The notes under the pieces are model-generated. The model made no database searches. It was not told the DNA's origin and was given only the letters and a program-made list of their open reading frames with translations. A DNA stretch of 64,000 bases from Acorus gramineus (taxonomy: Eukaryota > Streptophyta > Magnoliopsida > Acorales > Acoraceae). Positions 23,638-34,982 of the stretch are shown one piece after another. Made by a program: the position numbers and the translations under genes. The stretch's first letter is position 1. Every line of letters begins with the position of its first letter. Location of the stretch: positions 20,242,216 through 20,306,215 of the forward strand of contig CM060850.1 of assembly GCA_030737835.1 (NCBI GenBank), in the 5' to 3' direction.

Positions 23638-24580
23638 AGAAGCAGGGACGAATGGCCTCAGTGCATGTAGAAACAGTACGTGATGAGGAGAACAAACTCT
23701 TGACCACCGGGTTCATCCGCGAGGTGTGACATCCCGATTGGTTAGCCAACACTTTGGTGGTTCCAAAGAAGAACAAGAAGTGGCGGGTTTGCGTGGACTT
23801 CATCGATCTGAACAGCGCATGCTCAAAGGACAGCTTCCCACTTCCAAAGATTGATCAACTGGTGGACTTTTCATCAAGTAATGAACTAATGAGTTTTGTG
23901 GATGCTTATTCAGGCTACCATCAAATCCTGATGTACGAGCCCGACCAGGAGAAGACCGCATTCATAACCCCTACCGGCATTTAGTGTTACAAAGTAATGC
24001 TATTTGGGGTAAAAAAATGCCGGGGCCACTTATCGGAGGTTGGTGACTAAGGTCTTCCAGCGTCAGATTGACAAAACCATGGAGGTTTACATTGACGACA
24101 TGATGGTCAAAAGCGAGCACCGAAATTACCATCTGGCCCACTTGGAGGAAGTCTTCGCTGTACTGCAAAAGTACTGCCTCAAACTTAATGCAATGAAGTG
24201 CTCCTTCGGAGTTACCTCGGGCAAGTTTTTGGGGTATTTGACGACGCGGTGAGATATCGATGCAAACCCTGATCCGATCAAGGCAATTATGGAGATGGAG
24301 CCTCCGTGAAACAAGAAAGAGGTGCAGAAGCTGACTGGAAGGTTGGCCGCTCTTAACCAGTTCATCTCCAGAGCCACCAATCGTTGTCAGCCATTCCCTA
24401 CTGCTATGAAAGACCCAGAGGTTCAAATGGACGCCGGAGTGTCAGAAAGCGTTTGAGGAGATCAGAAAATACCTCAGTATGCCTCCCCTTTTGGTATTCC
24501 CTTCTCCCAAAAATATCCTACTTTATATTGCAGCTTCCAAGCATGCTGTCAGTTCAGCGCTACTGAGGGACATGGACAAG
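23638..24580 (+). pseudogene. pol: Tat reverse transcriptase, main part
   Basis: RT motifs in order: KLLTTGFIREV; VVPKKNKKWRVCVDFIDLN (23754 onward); FPLPKIDQLVD; FVDAYSGYHQI with the first catalytic Asp; EKTAFITPTGI; then, after a stop (23982-23984) and frameshift, VYIDDMMVKS with the YIDD catalytic box at 24088-24099; LNAMKCSFGVTSGKFLGY; and NKKEVQKLTGRLAALNQFIS. Several stops break the frame (in REV*HPDW, after PTGI, TTR*DID, EPP*NKK), so the gene is dead although all catalytic Asp residues remain. The enzyme would copy element RNA into DNA in the cytoplasmic particle. Confidence 0.9.
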
Positions 24581-25077
24581 GGATAGAGGGCGATTTATTA
24601 TGCAAGTAAGGCGTTAAACGGGATAGAAACCAGGTATCCCCGCATCAAAAACTCACGTTTTCCTTGCTTGTTTCTGCCCAAAAGCTGCGCCATTATTTTC
24701 AAGCTCATTCAATCCATGTCATCACCGACTCGCCTCTCAAAGTAGTACTGCGAAAGGCGGACATCGCAGGATGATTGCTAAAGTGGGCAGTGGAATTATC
24801 AGCCTTCGATATCCACTATCAGCCCAAGAATGTGATCAAAGGTCAGGTGGTTGTAGAAATCATCACCGATCTTACACCCGCAAAGCAACATATCTCCACT
24901 GTCTCCAACTTCAGACCGATTTCTTGGACACTCCATGTTGATGGGGCATCCAATCGAAGAGGGTCAAGAGCAGGGATGACTTGCAAAGTGAAGACGGATT
25001 TCTGTTCGAGCATGTTCAAGGCCTCTAATAACGAAACCGAATATGAGGCCCTAATCGCGGGTTTAGGATCGCTGTAA
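24581..25077 (+). pseudogene. pol: Tat RNase H region: degenerate first RNase H and start of second (archaeal-type) RNase H
   Basis: After RT, YYASKALNGIETRYP matches the standard gypsy RNase H/connection, followed by a frame break. The open stretch from 24775 reads WAVELSAFDIHYQPKNVIKGQ, then WTLHVDGASNRRGSRAG and SNNETEYEALIAGL, the start of the additional RNase H known from Tat elements. Its first two acidic residues (Asp of VDGAS, Glu of EYEAL) are present. A stop at 25075-25077 separates this from the remainder, which continues at 25086. Confidence 0.82.
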
Positions 25078-25085
25078 ATCTCGCC

Positions 25086-26462
25086 ATGTGTAAATTGGTG
25101 ATCTACAGAGACTCTCAGCTTGTGGTATGCAGGAGCACTAGAGAGTATCAGACCAAAGATGAGTGCATGGCTGCCTATCAGAGCTATGCACGTACTCTAC
25201 TCACACAAATCGGTGACTGGAAGTTTCACTCAATCGATCGTGAGCAGAATACTAAAGTCGATGCCCTGGCGAATTTGGCTAGTGCTCTGGAAGGAGAACC
25301 ATCTCATGAAATTCAAGTCGAATTCTTAGGGGAGCCAAGCATCGTCCGTCTTGAGCAGATCATGGCGATAGACTCGGGACCCCAAGAAGCAACTTGGATG
25401 GATCCCATCTTGTCTTATCTAAGAGACGATTTCCACCCGCCAGACAAGGAAGAAGCCAAAAAAATTAAGAATCGATCTGCTCGGTTCTTGTTTTCTGATC
25501 AGGGTGTTTTATACAAGCACAGCTTTAGCGGCCTGCTCTTACGATGCATCACCCTCGCGGAAGCCAAGGAAGTGCTGGAAGCAATGCATTCGGGAATATG
25601 TGGGAGCCATACGGCATCAAGGTCCCTAGCTCACCGCATATTGACAATCGGATATTTCTGGCCCACACTCGCGAAAGATTCAGTTGATCTGGTGAGGAGA
25701 TGTGATAAGTGTCAGCGATTCAGCCTGCTGATCCACAGACCTTCTGGGGACTTAGACACACTTCAAAGTCCCTGGCCGTTTGCTCAATGGGGGTTCGATA
25801 TATTCGGACCAATGCCCATGGCGCCATCTCAAAAGCGTTTCCTTCTGGTCGCCACTGACTACTTCACCAAATGGGTGGAAGCTGTGGCCCTAGCCAGGAT
25901 TAATGATGTTGAGGTGCGAAGCTTCCTTTGGAAAGAAATTGTATGTACGTTCGGAGTGCCAAATACTATAATCTCTAACAATGGAATGCAGTTCGATAAC
26001 GCCACCATAAGGGAGTTTTGTGAGTTGGGAGTAAAACATCTTTTTTCTTCTCGCTATCCCCAAGGAAATGGTCAAGCAGAGATCACTAATCGCACAATCC
26101 TGGATGGAATCAAGAAGCAACTCGACGCAGCCAAAAGCAACTGGGTGGACGAGCTCCCTTTGGTATTATGGGCCTACCGCATGACGGCACGAAGGGCTAC
26201 AGAAGAAACTCCATTCTCCCTGGCCTTCGGGGTAGAGGATGTAATTTCTATAAAGCTTGGGATTCCAACCTTTTGGACCGAGAATTTTGAGCCACGAGCT
26301 AATGAGGAAGTTCTCATGTCTGATCTGGACCTAAGGGACGAGCGAAGGGAAGCGGCTGCTATCAGAATGGCAAACTCCCAGAATCAGATCACTCGAAGCT
26401 ACAACAAGAGGGTTTCACGACGAAGCTTTCAAGTTGGAGACTTGGTCTTAGGTATTCCCTGA
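25086..26462 (+). pseudogene. pol: Tat second RNase H C-terminus plus integrase (458-codon open stretch)
   Basis: Residues 1-70 complete the second RNase H: VIYRDSQLVV and NTKVDALANLA supply its last two acidic residues. The integrase follows. Its zinc-binding HHCC is His168, His175, Cys206, Cys209, and its catalytic core begins at GFDIFGP (Asp238). The second catalytic Asp is replaced by Asn298 (IISNNGMQF, normally S-D-N-G). Glu332 lies in QGNGQAEITNR, with 33 residues between instead of the usual 35 by my count. These changes predict an inactive integrase even though the frame is long. A stop ends it at GDLVLGIP, and the GPY/F tail follows in another frame. It is the longest pol stretch in the window. 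The Met at its start is internal to pol. Confidence 0.9.
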
Positions 26463-26622
26463 ATCCCAAAAGCGATCTGATGGTAAGCTCGGACCCAGCT
26501 GGGAGGGACCGTACAAGGTCACCGGGCTAGGTCCTAAAGGAGTTTACTATTTAGAGCGAATGAATTGAGAGGCACTTAATAGACCTCGTAATGTAATGCA
26601 CTTAAAAAAGTACTACTTTTGA
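26463..26622 (+). pseudogene. pol: Tat integrase C-terminal tail
   Basis: The shifted frame reads GKLGPSWEGPYKVTGLGPKG, the GPY/F-type module, then YYLERMN, a stop, and NVMHLKKYYF followed by the final stop near 26620. This is the normal end of Tat pol. Confidence 0.8.
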
Positions 26623-27126
26623 AATAAAAGTTTTTCACTTGGTTTCTATTTTACTCATTGTGCATATTATATGTGAATGAAAGCCCGTTCGAGGTCGCGA
26701 GTGAACTTCGTTCTGAATAGCACTCTAAAAGAAAAGAGGTAGCGAATAGACCATGTTCAGGTTGATTGGATGAGCACTCTTTGTGAAAGAGGTCACGCTG
26801 TGGATGCCTCAACCATTGATTAAGCACTCGAGTAAAAGGCATGAAAAAGTGGGATGCATAGGTTACACTCACAGGATGAGGTTGTTAGGAAGTACAAGCT
26901 TCCCCTATGCCCACTAGGTCTCAAAGTTTCAAGGCTCTATGACCAACCTTGGGAGGTCGCGATGAAAGGATAAACAGAGTTAGTCCATTGAGAAGAATGG
27001 GCTTAAATTCTTAAAGGGGACGTCTCTGTTATCCTAACGAATAGCACTCCAACCATAATCATGCAAGAAAAGATGAACAGACATGAAAAAGACTAGTTGT
27101 TTAAGTAAACATTGTTCTTTACAAAA
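26623..27126 (+). other. Non-coding spacer between Tat pol and the antisense ORF
   Basis: About 500 bases with no domain recognised on either strand. A short word AATAGCACTC recurs (26717 and 27042 regions). The position, between pol and an antisense ORF, is the usual one for the untranslated region of Tat elements. Confidence 0.5.
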
Positions 27127-28005
27127 TCTCTAGTCATTCAGAGACCCATCATGAGGGCCAGATTCTGAATCAGAAGGAGGCACATTGGGGACGCGAGGAG
27201 AGACATTGTTGGATCTATCTTCGTACCCTTGATGATATCCGCTGTTGTAATTCTTATCGGCGCAAGTTGTCAAAGAATCTGAGATCTCCTTCATCTGGTC
27301 TTTCACCGTCGCAAAGGCCACCGGAGGACTCAACAACATCAGCAAGAAACGTCGCCACAGGTGGCGCGCGTCTCGGTTCCTCCAATTCAAGGAGCTCCCA
27401 CCATAATCGGTTCAAATACTCCATCACCCAGGAGATATTGTCCATCCTGACCTCCTCGACCTTCGGCCTGGGGGCATCCACCTTTGGTTTTCGAGGGCGA
27501 CACAAGTGGTGACACGCTCAGTCCCATCTGGCAGCCAAGGACCTCGTACCCGGATCCAGCGATCCTGCCAGTCGAAAATGTCAACCCGGGACATGCCAAG
27601 GGCTAGCTCTGATGCCTTAGCCCAGCGGCAGATGTAGAAGGATGGGGATTGGCCAGAGGTTCAAGCCTTGACCTGATAAATCCAGCGGATCTCCGGTAGG
27701 CCAAGCTTAACCCCCATCCTTTCTCCAAGGTGACCACGCACATTAGGATGCGGTACATGTTGGGAACCATCAGAATGGGGTGGGGGCCAAAGAAATCAAG
27801 AAACTCTGCCACCAAGTGTGGCAAAGAAAGAAAGAAAGAGACCCCCATCCTTGAAATAACTAGGATGGAGGAGAACGGTGTCATGATAGAGAGAAGGGAC
27901 TTCGTCCTCGGACAATTCGTCCACCACGAAGTCCGAGGAGATGCCCAACTCTCTGCGAAGGGCTGCAGTAACAGCAATGTTATCCATGGAGATTTCAAGA
28001 TTCAA
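27127..28005 (-). pseudogene. Antisense ORF of the Tat element ('putative gypsy-type transposon' domain)
   Basis: On the minus strand an ORF begins at ATG 28003-28005 (MNLEISMDNIAVTAALRREL) and runs through ELGISSDFVVDELSEDEVPS and LLHPSYFKDGGLFLSFF. After one frameshift near 27800 it continues as EFLDFFGPHPILMVPNMYRI with GWGLSLAYRRSAGFI. The pattern (hydrophobic 'G-L-x-LPL'-like strand, 'yygi-x-x-x-q-l-x-PNs-x-RIL' core) resembles the domain annotated as putative gypsy-type transposon (Pfam PF04195 as I recall). Further frames (27599-27387, 27390-27130) look like its C-terminus, with SGYHQGYEDRSNN near the end. Tat elements such as Grande and Retand are known to carry an antisense ORF here. 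Its function is not established. The copy is broken by frameshifts. Confidence 0.6.
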
Positions 28006-28049
28006 AGGAAAAAATAAGATGGGATGAGATGGTATATCACATCTTGCCC

Positions 28050-28057
28050 TTATATAT
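28050..28057 (-). promoter_or_regulatory. TATA-like element upstream of the antisense ORF
   Basis: The minus strand reads TATATAAG about 45 bases before the antisense ATG. It is a plausible core promoter for independent antisense transcription, but this is position and motif only. Confidence 0.3.
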
Positions 28058-28349
28058 TACTGAGGAGACACTTCGAAAAGGCGGCAGCACTTATTCGTGG
28101 TTGATATTGAGGTGTAATCAATGCCTCGAAAATGGGTTTAACGAAATCCAAAGAGGCGTTGACATTCGGGTTTCTAAAGAAGACAACGGGAGGCTATGCG
28201 CCATTAAAGTTGACACAACAAATCAGCCGTCAAATCCTCAACAAATCAGAAAATCCCGAGTTGACAGGCGACCATTTCTTTGACCTCCCAAAAGGCGGAG
28301 GCGATGCAATTTTTCCTAACCTCCTGCTCTCTCAACAATTCAAAAGAAC

Positions 28350-28365
28350 AGGAGAGGGGGCATCT
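28350..28365 (+). promoter_or_regulatory. Polypurine tract of the Tat element
   Basis: AGGAGAGGGGGCAT immediately upstream of the LTR start TGTGGAGG at 28366. This would be the plus-strand primer site. Confidence 0.75.
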
Positions 28366-29042
28366 GTGGAGGTAAAAATTCGCACCATGACACGTGTCAC
28401 GCCATAAAGGATATGGGCCATCACACTTAGGGCCCACAAATCCAGATTCGGATCTATAATGTCATGATGACACTCCCGAATATGCTCGCACGATTAGATC
28501 AAGGGTCTAGTCAGACAATCAGACACCTCGTGGATGAATGTCACCTTGAGTAGTTAAGGCACGATCAGATTAGAGGTCTGGTCGAATGACCTTATTGATC
28601 GCGAATGAATAGAAAAGACACGACCAGACAAGAGGCCTGGTCGGACGATCTTTCACCTCGCAGACGTACTCGAAGACGTAACATACGCACAAGCAGGTCA
28701 AAGGGCCACGAGTAGACCAAAGAAACGGTCAAAGGATCGTAAACTTTTGTAACCGCAGACGGACAGTCAAGGCCCATTAATTGCGCGACGTGGGCACGAC
28801 GTGTCTCATTAACACATGGGGGTTTCCATCAAAATCGCCCGCTAAGTTTTCAATGAGGGGACGGTTGTTACAGCCAAAGGAGAGTGGAAGCGGCAATCTA
28901 GCTGAGATAAAGGGAAGTAACTCAAGAAGCCAAGGTATCGAATCAAATCTGATTTATTACTTTCAAGCCAACAAAAAATTTACGTGAATTTTGTTTTGGA
29001 TCCCCGACTGATATATCTCTTCAGAGAGCCTTTGGCTGGCAC
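28366..29042 (+). mobile_element. 3' LTR D of the Tat element, cut by LTR B
   Basis: Begins TGTGGAGGTAAAAATTCGC after the polypurine tract and matches the 5' LTR (13922-14452) from about 28640. It contains imperfect repeats around GGTCTGGTCG. At 29043 it is interrupted after TTTGGCTGGCAC by the start of a B LTR. The remaining ~110 bases of LTR D seen in the 5' copy are not found downstream. Confidence 0.87.
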
Positions 29043-29494
29043 TGTTATATATGTGTCATTTTGAGCCTATGGTCTAAATTATGTAAGTGTTGGCCATTGT
29101 TTTTTTTTCTCTATTCGATAGGAGTCGCTAAAATTTTGCCTTTTACCTATCTGTGTGAGTTTGAGTACTCCGATTAAAAATCTAACTGCATATTATGGGT
29201 CCTGATACCATTTGGTATTGCCCACAAAAGTTTCATCGAGTGCTGGTTACGTTTTAGGAAATTATGCAGTTGTGAAGCGTATCCGGGTTTTGGTCGATAC
29301 CGGATTGTCAAATGATTACTTGGACCAAGTCAATGAAGACCTTGACTAGTCAAAGGTGACTTTTGACTAGTCAAGGGGTTTTGTTTGGTAGCTTGGATGA
29401 GCTGAACTAGGTCAACCCCCCCCCCCCAACCCCCTTTTTGAGAATTTATTAGCTCTCTCTCTCTCTCTCTTCTTTTCTCTCCTTCTCTCTCTCC
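29043..29494 (+). mobile_element. LTR B fragment, 5' end only
   Basis: Starts TGTTATATATGTGTCATTTTG inside LTR D and follows the B family through TCTAACTGCATATTATGGG to a C-run and CT-rich tract. At ~29494 it switches to a reverse A LTR (GCGCCTAGCAAGGGTAGG). No 3' part or target duplication is visible. Confidence 0.8.
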
Positions 29495-30218
29495 AGCGCC
29501 TAGCAAGGGTAGGCCTAACTTAATGCCATAGCCACTGGTTTAACAAAACCGATACAACAAATGAATTCTCTTAAATTCTATTCAAGTGCATCACACGGAT
29601 GCAGGGGCGATTACATCGCACGCGCAATAACTAATGAGGTACATCCCAACAGCGGGTCGTACCCACGCCTATTTCAGATAGGCCTAATTAGTTTTAACAT
29701 GCGCATATATATTACAGGAGAATTAGATCTTAGTTATGTGCATAAACCATATGCACGATCACCTAAGAATTGACTATAAGCGTATCCCCTAACAGGGATA
29801 TACACCATAACAATAAATCATGCAACATACATATCATGCATGGATAAAAAATATGCATACAAAGAGTGCAAGCATATAAGCATATCTCATACAAGCATAC
29901 TAGCATACAAGCATACCTCATACAAGAATATAAGCATACAAGGTATACCCTAAAAAGCGTTGGATATCACCAACTTAAAAGGGAAGGGTTAAGCACGATC
30001 TCGCGCTCTAACAGGTGCATGCCAATATTCCAAACAAACTTAAGTCGAGTAGGAAATCACATCTACTTACTCAGTTCGTAAAAAGGGAGAGGGCGAGAGA
30101 GAGCTCATCATCTCTTGAAGTTGGTCATAGCTTTTTGCCCCATTAGCATTGGCACAACAACTACACCACGCCCTCGAGTCTTATCACAAGGGAATATTAG
30201 GCATGTGCTCGTTATTAA
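29495..30218 (-). mobile_element. LTR A fragment, reverse, left of a forward A LTR
   Basis: Reverse A sequence, the complement of the region seen at 60430-61160. It ends GTTATTAA at 30218, where a forward A LTR starts. The same reverse LTR resumes at 37681, but 73 bases upstream of where it stopped, so 30146-30218 is repeated as 37681-37753. Confidence 0.8.
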
Positions 30219-31440
30219 TGTTATGCCTGTGTCATTTGGAGCCATTTCAGTTAAGCCTTGGTAACATCTAGGTCATTCAGGGCTTTTTCTTTTTCGATCG
30301 GAGTCACTAAAATTTTGGCTTTTAGCCACCTGCGGGAGTTAGAGTACTTTGATTGGAAATCTAACTGCATATTATGGGTCCTGGTACCATTTAGTACTAC
30401 CCATAAAAATTTCATCGAATTCCGGTAACGTTTTGAAAAATATGCAGTTTCGAATCGCATCCGGGTTTGGCCGTTACAGGGTTTCGGTGGGTGAGATATT
30501 TTCGAGTGTGTGGTGCTTCTCCGCACGCTTCCCAATAAAGAAAAAATAAGTGGTTGAGTGAGGGTGAGCCTAACCCTAACCTCACCACCCCCTTATGGTC
30601 ACCCCAAAACACTATTTGGGCATGGAAATGACCTTTTTGCCCTCTCTCTCTCCCCCTCTCTCCCAACTCGTGGATCTCTCTTTCTCTCCCTCTCTTGGTC
30701 TCTTTTTCCCCTCTTTGTGTGTGTGGAGAAGGTGAAGTAGGAAGAGCAAGGTTTGTGTATGTGTTGTTGTTGTTGTTGTTGATCCTCCTCTCTCTAGCTC
30801 CCTTTTCATGTCTTCCCCCCCCCCCCTTGTTTTGCAGCCAAAGAAGGCTGAGGAGGGCTGTGGAGGTGGTGGTAGTGGTGGTGGTGGTTGAGGTGGTCGC
30901 GGGTGCATCGAGGGCCCCCGAATCTCCCCCTTTCATTCCCCCTCCCTAGGTGAGCTCTTCCCCTTCTTTTCTTTGGTTTTTCATGGCTTAGGGGTTGTTG
31001 GGAAGTCATGCATGCTAGGTAATTGGTTTAGGGTGAGTGAGAAGTGTGGGGGAGGGTTAAAGGGGTTAAAAGAGTGCTGGGCGCGCGCATGGGTTTGTCC
31101 GCGCGCGTGCACTCGCAGACGCGCGCGTAGAGGGGCGCAGGGAGGCGTAGGGGGCGCGAGTGCGCGAGCGTGCGCGCGCGCGGGGCAAGTTGTCTGGGAG
31201 GGCCTGGGCATGCGGCAGATGCTAGTGCGCGCGTGCGCGTGCGTGTGCGCGTGCTGGGGCATGCGCGAGGCTGCCCAGGGGCTCGAGTAGGTGCTGGGGC
31301 ACTCGGGCATGCGTGCGTACGCGCGTGCTCGCATGCGTGCGAGCCCGTATGCGTGCATGTCTAAGTCTTTGGCATTTCTAGTAATTTCTAAGTGTTATAA
31401 TGTGATGTTACTCACCAAATTTGATGCCCTTACCTTGCAG

Positions 31441-31477
31441 ATCACGTCGGATGGGATGCGCGAGGTCCCGGGTATTG
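31441..31477 (+). other. Candidate 37-nt micro-exon in LTR A
   Basis: CTTACCTTGCAG precedes and GTGAGTGG follows. A possible upstream donor GTGAGC is at about 30951, giving an intron-like span of ~490 bases that contains the GC-rich block. Confidence 0.4.
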
Positions 31478-34104
31478 GTGAGTGGTTTGATCCAATCCCC
31501 CCCCCCTCGAGATGCGCTCGACGCGCGTAGTCGTGCATCGCGCATCGATGGGGTATCCTAGCTATACTACTTGTGTAGATAAGTAGTATGGCCATGCTTA
31601 ATCTATAATATGTTAGATATCTTGCATGCTAGGCTTATATACATGTATTGTATCCATGTGTGAATGATTGTATTGCATGCGCCTCTCTAGTATGGGCATG
31701 TATTCTGTGATGAGTATGGATATATAGAATATGGCATGCCTTAGGTAGTATTGTAATACTACTCCCACTATATTAATTGGAATATCCAGCATGATTAAAT
31801 CTGGGTTAATAACGGGCACCTGCCTAATATTCCCTTGTAATAAGACTCGAGGGTATGGTGTAGTTGTTGCGCCCATGCTAATGGGGCAAAGCGAGGCCCA
31901 ACTTCATGAGATGATGATCGCTCTCGCCCTCTCCCTCTGCACGAACTGAGTAAATAGAGGCGATTTCCTACTCGACTCAGGTTCGTTTGGAATATTGGCA
32001 TGCACCTGTTAGTGCGCGAGATCGCGCTTGACCCTTCCCTTTTAAGTTGGTGATATCCAACGCATGCTTAAGTAATGGCCATTTATGCATGTTGTATGAT
32101 TTGTTGTTTATGATGTAAATCCATGTTAGGGAGTATCCCTATAATTATTTGATAAGTTATCGTGCATGTAGTTCATGTACATAACTAAGATATAATTCTC
32201 CTGGATATATATGCGCATGTTAAAACTGATTAGGCCTATCTGAAATAGGCGTGGGCATGACCCGTTGTCGGGTTGTACCTTATTAGTTAGAGCGCTAGCG
32301 ATGTAATCGCCCCCGTGCATCCAAGCGATGCACTCGTTTGGAATTCAAGAGAATTCATTATCTTATCGGTTTTGTTAAGCCTGTAGTTGTGGCATTAGGC
32401 TAGGCCTACCCGTGTTAGGCGTGTATATGAACAGCCTATTGGGTTATGTGCCTTCGGATTATTTCTGTCACGCCCCAGGGCGGCCGTCCCCGAGACGTGG
32501 CAATGATGAAATATCAGCTATCAATACCTGAGGTGAATAAAGACTCCAACAACAACACACAAGGTGGCAAAGCAAGGATAATGATAACTGACTGAAAAGC
32601 GGAAGCATAATATATAACAATGTCTGTAAACCAAAACATTATTCCAGACTCGAATACACAATCACCGTCCTGTGAGAGCCAAGTCTAGACCAAATAAAAT
32701 ACAACCTGTGCCACATGCATGATTTACAGTACAAAAAATGTCTCTAGGACTGTTGACTGCCTCGCACTCGCCACCCGCTGGAAGAACGCTCCACGCCCAG
32801 AAGACCACGCCACAGGGAAGCTCCAGCTCCACGCCCAACACTGCCCCTGAAAAGAAACAGTATTCAAGGGGTGAGCTACAAGCTCAGTGAGTGGCTGGAA
32901 ACCAATCACCATTACAACAGTTCAATGCTAACACAATTTCCTTTCAAGGAAAAACATGGGTAGAAACCCAATGGATAACAAGGTCACGCGGCGGCGTGAC
33001 CAACCTCGCCCTCACCCTCACTCCCGGAGGAAGACTCTTGGAACTTTTGGGGAGAGACCATACCGTTGGTCGAAGAGACGCGGGATTACTGGTCTACACA
33101 ACACTAATGGATCACCGACCTCACCCTCACCCTCACTCCCGTAGGGAGACTCTTGGGTCTCTTGGGGAGAGACCATACCGTTGGTCTAAGAGACCCGGAA
33201 TTACTGGTCTACACAACGCTACTGGATCATCTACATGGAGATAACTGCCCAACGATGTCTTTGAACATCGATACGCAACCGGTCCCAACAACTATGGGAA
33301 CGGACGAACAACGAATGGGTCTCGCGGCGACGTGTCTTCACCTCATCCTCACCCTCACCCTCACCCTTCAAAGGTGACATAGGACTTTTGGAGAGAGTAG
33401 CCCTTTGCCCTGGTAGTCACTACCTGGTATACTCCCACGATCAGTACGCTTCTGAACGCCTCGGTGGTACCTACGGATAGGAGCCCTCTGTTAGGACAGC
33501 TTTTTCCACACCGGGAAGTTCGTACATCGGATCCAACGAAGGGGAGAACAATTCCACGCTCGCAATATCATTCATTAGCCCTCTCCCGGGTAGCCTCTAC
33601 CTGGTATACCCCCACGATCAGTACATCTTGCTGCATGCATCGATAGTACCTACCGGTGGGGGCCCTCTGTCAGGACAGCTACAACCTGGGCCGCTTCAAC
33701 ACGGACGACATTGGGAGGAAACACTCCATGTTCGCAAAGTGAACCCAATGGAAGAACAACTACTCTCGATAATCACATATCAATAATAGCGAATACTATT
33801 GTACTCCCAAGCGGTTGCGTTGCTCGGACACAAGGGGGTTTCCTCTGCTCTCACGCAGAAATAATCCCAAGGCACATAACCCAACAGGCGGTTCATATAC
33901 ACGCCTAGCACGGGTAGGCCTAGCTTAATACCCCAACTACCAGCTTAACAAAACCGATAAGATAATGAATTCTCCTGAATTCCAAACGAGTGCATCACTC
34001 GGTTGCACGGGGCGATTACATTGCTAGTGCTCTAACTAATAAGGTGCAACCCGACAGCGGGTCATACCCACGCCTATTTCAAATAGGCCTATCAGTTTTA
34101 ACAT

Positions 34105-34108
<4 letters not shown>

Positions 34109-34170
<62 letters not shown>
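34109..34170. repeat. (AT)n microsatellite, ~62 bp
   Basis: Uninterrupted AT dinucleotides expanded from the short ATATATGCGCAT element present at this place in other A LTRs. Confidence 0.95.
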
Positions 34171-34172
<2 letters not shown>

Positions 34173-34945
34173 AGGAGAATTATATCTAGCTATGTGCATG
34201 AATCATATGCACAATCATCTAATAATTGACCATAAGGGTGACCCCTAACATGGATTTACATCATAAACAACAATTCATACAACATTCATACATGGTATGG
34301 CCCACTTAAACATGCATACGTGGCCATTAATCATATAAGCACACAAGGCATAACTTAAGCATGCGTTGGATATCACCAACTTAAAAGAAAGGGTCAAGCG
34401 CGATCTCGCGCATTAACAGGTGCATGCCAATATTCCAAACGAACCTGAGTCGAGTAGGAAATCGCATCTACTTACTCAGTTTGTTCAGAGGGAGAGGGTG
34501 AGAGAGATCATCATCTCATGAAGCTGGTCATAGCTTTGCCTCATTAGCATTGGCACAACAACTACACCACGCCCCCGAGTCTTATCGCAAGGGAATATTA
34601 GGCAGGTGCCCGTTATTAACCCAGACTTAATCATGCTGGATATTCCAATTAATATGGTTGGAGTAGTATTACAATACTACCTAAGGCATGCCATATTCTA
34701 TACATCAATACACATTATAGCAATACATGCCCATACTAGAGGGGCGCATGCAACACAATCATTCATACATAGATACAATACATGTAATAAGCCTAGCATG
34801 CAAGATTTCTAACATATTATAGTTTAAGCATGGCCATACTACTTATCTACACAAGTAGTATGGCTAGGGGGCCCCATCGATGCGCGACGCGCGACTACGC
34901 GCGTCGAGCACATCCCGAGGGGGGGGATTGGATCAAACCACTCAC

Positions 34946-34982
34946 CACAACCCGGGACCTCGCGCATCCCATCCGACGAGAT
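34946..34982 (-). other. Candidate 37-nt micro-exon in LTR A (reverse)
   Basis: On the minus strand it is preceded by CACCTTGCAG and followed by GTGAGTGG. Confidence 0.4.

Noticed and set aside
26651..26872. A minus-strand ORF downstream of Tat pol as a second antisense gene.
   Set aside because: No recognisable domain, and separated from the 27127-28005 chain by stops. Kept as non-coding spacer.
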